Part shown: positions 5,542-7,494 of the stretch, piece after piece
Numbering within the stretch: position 1 is the first letter of the stretch
Layout of the letters: the number at the start of each line of letters is the position of its first letter
Assembly (NCBI GenBank): GCA_944338265.1
Contig: CALVLO010000074.1
Coordinates: 1 to 7,494 of the forward strand
Direction of reading: 5' to 3'
DNA: 7,494 nt
From: an uncultured Clostridia bacterium
Lineage (GTDB): Bacteria > Bacillota > Clostridia > Christensenellales > Borkfalkiaceae
Program-made: the position numbers and the translations under genes
Notes under the pieces: model-generated
What the model was told of the DNA's origin: nothing
What the model saw: the letters and a program-made list of their open reading frames with translations, nothing else
The model's database searches: none

Positions 5542-6576
5542 TCATGGCTGCGCCCCCTTTGGCGGGCGCCAACAGCCGCACATATGCCCATCCGGCAAAT
5601 ATCCCGTATCGCTGCACCTACTGCAATGCCACTGCGGGACGAGTTCCTCTGCCGCCATGCCGATCCGCGCCAACGCGCGCGCCTGCTGCACCATGAGCGA
5701 TTTGCGGCGGGCGATGAGTTCCCGCGCGCCCGCCTCGTCGCCATGTACCTGCGCGAATGCGATCCTCGGCTCTAATCCACGGATCTCTCTGTGCGCTGCT
5801 GCATACGCGGGATCGGCATTCGCCCTGTCTTGGGCAACCTCTGCACGGGCGATGGCACGGGCACGCAGCAGCGAGTAATGCCGCTCATACTCCGTTCGCG
5901 CGTCATGATCTATCTCACTTTTTTTCAGCGGCTGCAGCGGCTTGTCTTGTTTGTTTTCCGTATTTTCTGCCTCGCCGCAAAGGATGCGGCGCAGCTCACG
6001 GCAGACGACATAGCGGCTCAGCCGCCTGCGGCTCGTGCCGCGGCGCGGGCGGTGTAAGATCCCCGCCCCTATCAGGGCGCGGAGCGCATTGCCCACGGCA
6101 TCCTTGCTGTACCCCGTCATGGCGGCAAACCGCCCCTCCGAGCCCTCAAATCCGCGTGCCGCGTTCGGGTTGGTGATATGGCTTGCGATCAGGTTCAGGA
6201 TCGTTTCTTCCGCGCCCGTAAGCCTGCGCGTGACGCCGCCGATCTCGAATTGGTGCTCGAACAGATAGCGGTAACGGCGGACACATGTCCCCTGAATATG
6301 TAACGTATAGCGGCGGCGTCCGTAATCCTCGCGCTGCACAAATCCCTCCGTGCCGCGCAGTTTTTGCAGCGCGCGGGCGGCTGTGGACGTTGACACGCCC
6401 GCACAGCCCGCGAGCCCGTCGCGCGTCAACACGCACTCCGCGTCAGCCGCTCCGCGACGGTTGGAATAGCTGTAGATGACACTCATCACACGCCCCGCGG
6501 CGCCGTGAAATATACGCAGCAACGCATACGGACAGCGGAAAAACCGCGTATTTAGTTTTTCTGCTGCCCCTGCCAT
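5542..6576 (-). CDS. Winged-helix protein with C-terminal CxxC-DTG-CxC motif, possible replication initiator
   Basis: 344 residues from the chosen start. An N-terminal winged-helix-like region (about 25-95) reads RVMSVIYSYSNR (29-40), ECVLTRDGLAGCAGVSTSTAARALQKL (47-73), then a wing. A second lies at about 117-192 (LTGAEETILNLI, then YSKDAVGNALRALIGAGIL). An Ala/Arg/Glu-rich helical segment follows (224-310, probable coiled coil). The end is CSRCSDTGYLPDGHMCGC (318-335), which resembles the cysteine motif near the N-terminus of DnaC/DnaI-type helicase loaders; no ATPase domain is present. Start: AGGAAGAGG ends 7 nt before the ATG at 6576 but only 1 nt before the ATG at 6582, and further upstream ATGs lack a site. 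The replication role is inferred from domain order and mobile context. A transcriptional regulator is the main alternative. Confidence 0.75.
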   Translation of the reverse strand: MAGAAEKLNTRFFRCPYALLRIFHGAAGRVMSVIYSYSNRRGAADAECVLTRDGLAGCAGVSTSTAARALQKLRGTEGFVQREDYGRRRYTLHIQGTCVRRYRYLFEHQFEIGGVTRRLTGAEETILNLIASHITNPNAARGFEGSEGRFAAMTGYSKDAVGNALRALIGAGILHRPRRGTSRRRLSRYVVCRELRRILCGEAENTENKQDKPLQPLKKSEIDHDARTEYERHYSLLRARAIARAEVAQDRANADPAYAAAHREIRGLEPRIAFAQVHGDEAGARELIARRKSLMVQQARALARIGMAAEELVPQWHCSRCSDTGYLPDGHMCGCWRPPKGAQP

Positions 6577-6606
6577 ACGCATTCCTCTTCCTGAATTTCT
6601 TTCTGT

Positions 6607-6774
6607 CCCCGTTTCGGGGGATATTGCCGATGACGTCACCGATCAGATCGGCGGCTTTCCTCCCCGCTCGCGGGGAATACTATCAAACATTTCTTCACGC
6701 GCTGCACCGCTCATTTCCCCGTATGCGGGGAAATTTTGATCGACGTCGGCGCGCTGTCATCCCCGTGCGCGGGG
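6607..6774. repeat. Four CCCCG-loop-CGGGG hairpins upstream of the rep-like gene
   Basis: Short inverted repeats share an identical 5-bp stem while the loop changes: 6607-6619 (loop TTT), 6662-6675 (CTCG), 6717-6730 (TATG) and 6761-6774 (TGCG). Starts are 55, 55 and 44 bp apart. Flanks tend towards TTT before and AAA after; the third extends to a 9-bp stem. The first two lie between genes; the last two lie inside the 3' end of the small winged-helix gene. Between the first two are TGACGTCA and CCGATCAGATCGG palindromes. Confidence 0.8.
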
Positions 6775-7010
6775 AGAAACAGCACTTTGCCCGTGGGTTC
6801 GTAGCCCGCGGTTGTGGCACGGAGATACCCCGTGCGCACCAATTTGCGGATATGATAGCGCACGGTATCTTCGGTAGTGCCGACCTGCGCGGCGATGACG
6901 TCATACCGCACGCGACGCGGGCACGGTGCGTCCGCGCCGCCGATCACCGCGTTCAGAACGCGCAGTGACAGATCGGATGCATCTGAAATTTTTACCGCAT
7001 GCACACACAT
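6711..7010 (-). CDS. Small winged-helix DNA-binding protein
   Basis: 99 residues with one helix-turn-helix/winged-helix domain: DLSLRVLNAVIG (13-24), then RYDVIAAQVGTTEDTVRYHIRKLVRTGYLRAT (35-66). The recognition helix is TEDTVRYHIRKL, as in MarR/ArsR-type and element-encoded regulators. There is no ligand-binding or other domain. The last twenty residues are encoded largely by two of the CCCCG hairpins (FLPAHGD and ISPHTGK), so the C-tail may be an extension into repeat DNA. Start: AAAGGAGG (7019-7026) is 8 nt from the ATG at 7010 but only 2 nt from the in-frame ATG at 7016. It precedes the rep-like gene in the same direction and may regulate copy number or the element's operon. Confidence 0.75.
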   Translation of the reverse strand: MCVHAVKISDASDLSLRVLNAVIGGADAPCPRRVRYDVIAAQVGTTEDTVRYHIRKLVRTGYLRATTAGYEPTGKVLFLPAHGDDSAPTSIKISPHTGK

Positions 7011-7026
7011 ACGCATTTCCTCCTTT

Positions 7027-7084
7027 CCCCGTCCGTGGAGATTTCGCCCGGCTTCGAGCTCGGCGTTTTTCCCCGTTTTCGGGG
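7027..7084. repeat. Two further CCCCG-type hairpins
   Basis: CCCCG-TTTT-CGGGG at 7071-7084 and a degenerate copy at 7027-7040 (CCCCG-TCCG-TGGAG), 44 bp apart, the same spacing as one pair upstream of the rep-like gene. The degenerate copy directly abuts the ribosome binding site of the small winged-helix gene. Confidence 0.7.
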
Positions 7085-7103
7085 ATTTGAAAAAACGGGG
7101 CGG

Positions 7104-7145
7104 CTAAAAATTTTTACCACGCCTTCGGCGGGGAAAAATTTTTAG
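7104..7145 (-). terminator. Long inverted repeat at the end of the partial right-hand gene
   Basis: The arms CTAAAAATTTTT and AAAAATTTTTAG match over 12 bp, and the stem continues with CC/GG and CGCC/GGCG after two mismatches, capped by a TTC loop. It overlaps the stop codon (7142-7144). The T-rich 3' arm on the minus strand makes a terminator or attenuator likely. It is symmetric enough to act on either strand. Confidence 0.65.
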
Positions 7146-7494
7146 ATAGATGCGGTACTGCCATTCGGTAGCCCCGCATCCCCCGTCGGCGCGTCGTCGC
7201 CGTCCGCCGTCGGTGCGGCGGTAAACCGCTCGCCCCCGCCGCCGTCCGTCGCCGCCTTCGCGCCGACGGGTTTTTCTGATAAATCAGCTTCGCCCGCCTC
7301 CTGCGCCGCATCCTTGCCCCGCTCCGCCGTCCCTTTGGGCTCTTGTGCCACCCTCTCGGGTCCTCCCGCGCTGCTGTCCGCAGACGCCTCCTGCGCCGTA
7401 TCCTCTGCCCGCGCCGCCGTCCCTTTCCCTTTGGGCGCTTTTGCCGCCCTCTCGGGTCCTCCCGCGTTGCTGTCCGCAGGCGCCTCCTGCGCCG
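7142..7494 (-). CDS. Ala/Gly/Glu-rich disordered C-terminal tail of a larger protein (5' end off right edge)
   Basis: 117 open codons run from the right edge to the TAA at 7142-7144. The residues are mostly Ala, Gly, Glu, Asp, Pro and Lys, with no hydrophobic core, so the visible part is probably disordered. It holds an imperfect repeat beginning AQEAPADSNAGGPERAAK, then AQEASADSSAGGPERVAQ 32 residues later, and a third partial AQEAG. Codon use is strongly GC-rich like its neighbours. An in-frame ATG at 7351 exists but lacks a ribosome binding site and falls inside the repeat, so it is not the start. The folded part, and thus the function, lies outside the window. Element proteins such as relaxases can have such tails, but that is a guess. 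Confidence 0.65.
   Translation of the reverse strand, partial: AQEAPADSNAGGPERAAKAPKGKGTAARAEDTAQEASADSSAGGPERVAQEPKGTAERGKDAAQEAGEADLSEKPVGAKAATDGGGGERFTAAPTADGDDAPTGDAGLPNGSTASI
7346..7494 (-). repeat. Imperfect 96-bp tandem repeat within coding sequence
   Basis: About 52 bp at 7346-7397 and 7442-7493 differ at only a few positions, a period of 96 bp or 32 codons. A part of a third unit (GCGCAGGAGGCG on the minus strand) lies near 7300. The array continues off the right edge, so the copy number is unknown. Confidence 0.8.

Larger units (their letters stand above)
4507..7494. mobile_element. Candidate integrative element, left portion (right end outside window)
   Basis: Everything right of the tRNA remnant differs from the left part. 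There is an AT-rich segment (4510-5010) with a toxin-antitoxin-like locus, then very GC-rich DNA with many palindromes, a possible replication initiator, and a low-complexity protein tail. Because the tRNA reads leftwards, the intact tRNA copy should lie at the far right end. No integrase, relaxase or conjugation gene is seen within the window, so the type of element (plasmid-like, ICE, phage satellite) cannot be named. About 150 bp at 4510-4660 hold no supported gene. Confidence 0.5.

Noticed and set aside
6607..6774. CRISPR array (type I-E-like repeats CCCCG...CGGGG)
   Set aside because: Repeat loops and flanks differ between copies and spacing is uneven (55, 55, 44), whereas true CRISPR repeats are nearly identical with uniform spacers; no cas gene is visible.

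Overview
The window looks like chromosome of a GC-rich Clostridia-type (Bacillota) bacterium, joined near 4.5 kb to what appears to be one end of an integrated mobile element. Evidence for the host group is the strong SigA-type promoters, AAGGAGG ribosome binding sites, a lipoprotein sugar-binding protein and a LacI regulator. The genus cannot be read from the sequence.

Left part (1-4370), ordinary chromosome. A partial sugar ABC-transporter binding lipoprotein runs off the left edge on the minus strand. Divergent to it is a LacI-family repressor on the plus strand. Each has its own promoter, and CGAAA/TTTCG-type inverted repeats lie downstream of both transcription starts, which suggests one repressor controlling both units. 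After the lacI terminator come a GT2 glycosyltransferase with a helical-repeat tail and a small two-helix membrane protein with two zinc ribbons, closed by a strong terminator.

Junction (4447-4506). The minus strand holds only the 3' end of a tRNA gene (T loop, acceptor 3' strand, CCA), probably tRNA-Pro, followed by a rho-independent terminator. The tRNA 5' part is absent. This is the expected remnant when an element integrates into a tRNA 3' end and the intact tRNA is rebuilt at the far end, here beyond the right edge.

Right part (4507 to edge), candidate element. First comes a compact convergent pair: a short strongly promoted RNA on the plus strand, and on the minus strand a 38-codon gene with its own promoter, a 5'-terminal hairpin and a leader that can sequester its ribosome binding site. 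The layout resembles type I toxin-antitoxin loci, but the peptide is not one I recognise. A gene-free, palindrome-rich stretch of about 530 bp follows. Then three minus-strand genes read as a likely operon: a low-complexity protein tail entering from the right, a small winged-helix protein, and a larger protein with two winged-helix regions and a C-terminal CxxC-DTG-CxC zinc motif, possibly a replication initiator. A family of CCCCG-N4-CGGGG hairpins with a conserved stem and a changing loop is threaded through this operon at 55- and 44-bp spacings.

The most interesting items are the tRNA-remnant boundary, the toxin-antitoxin-like locus and the hairpin family.
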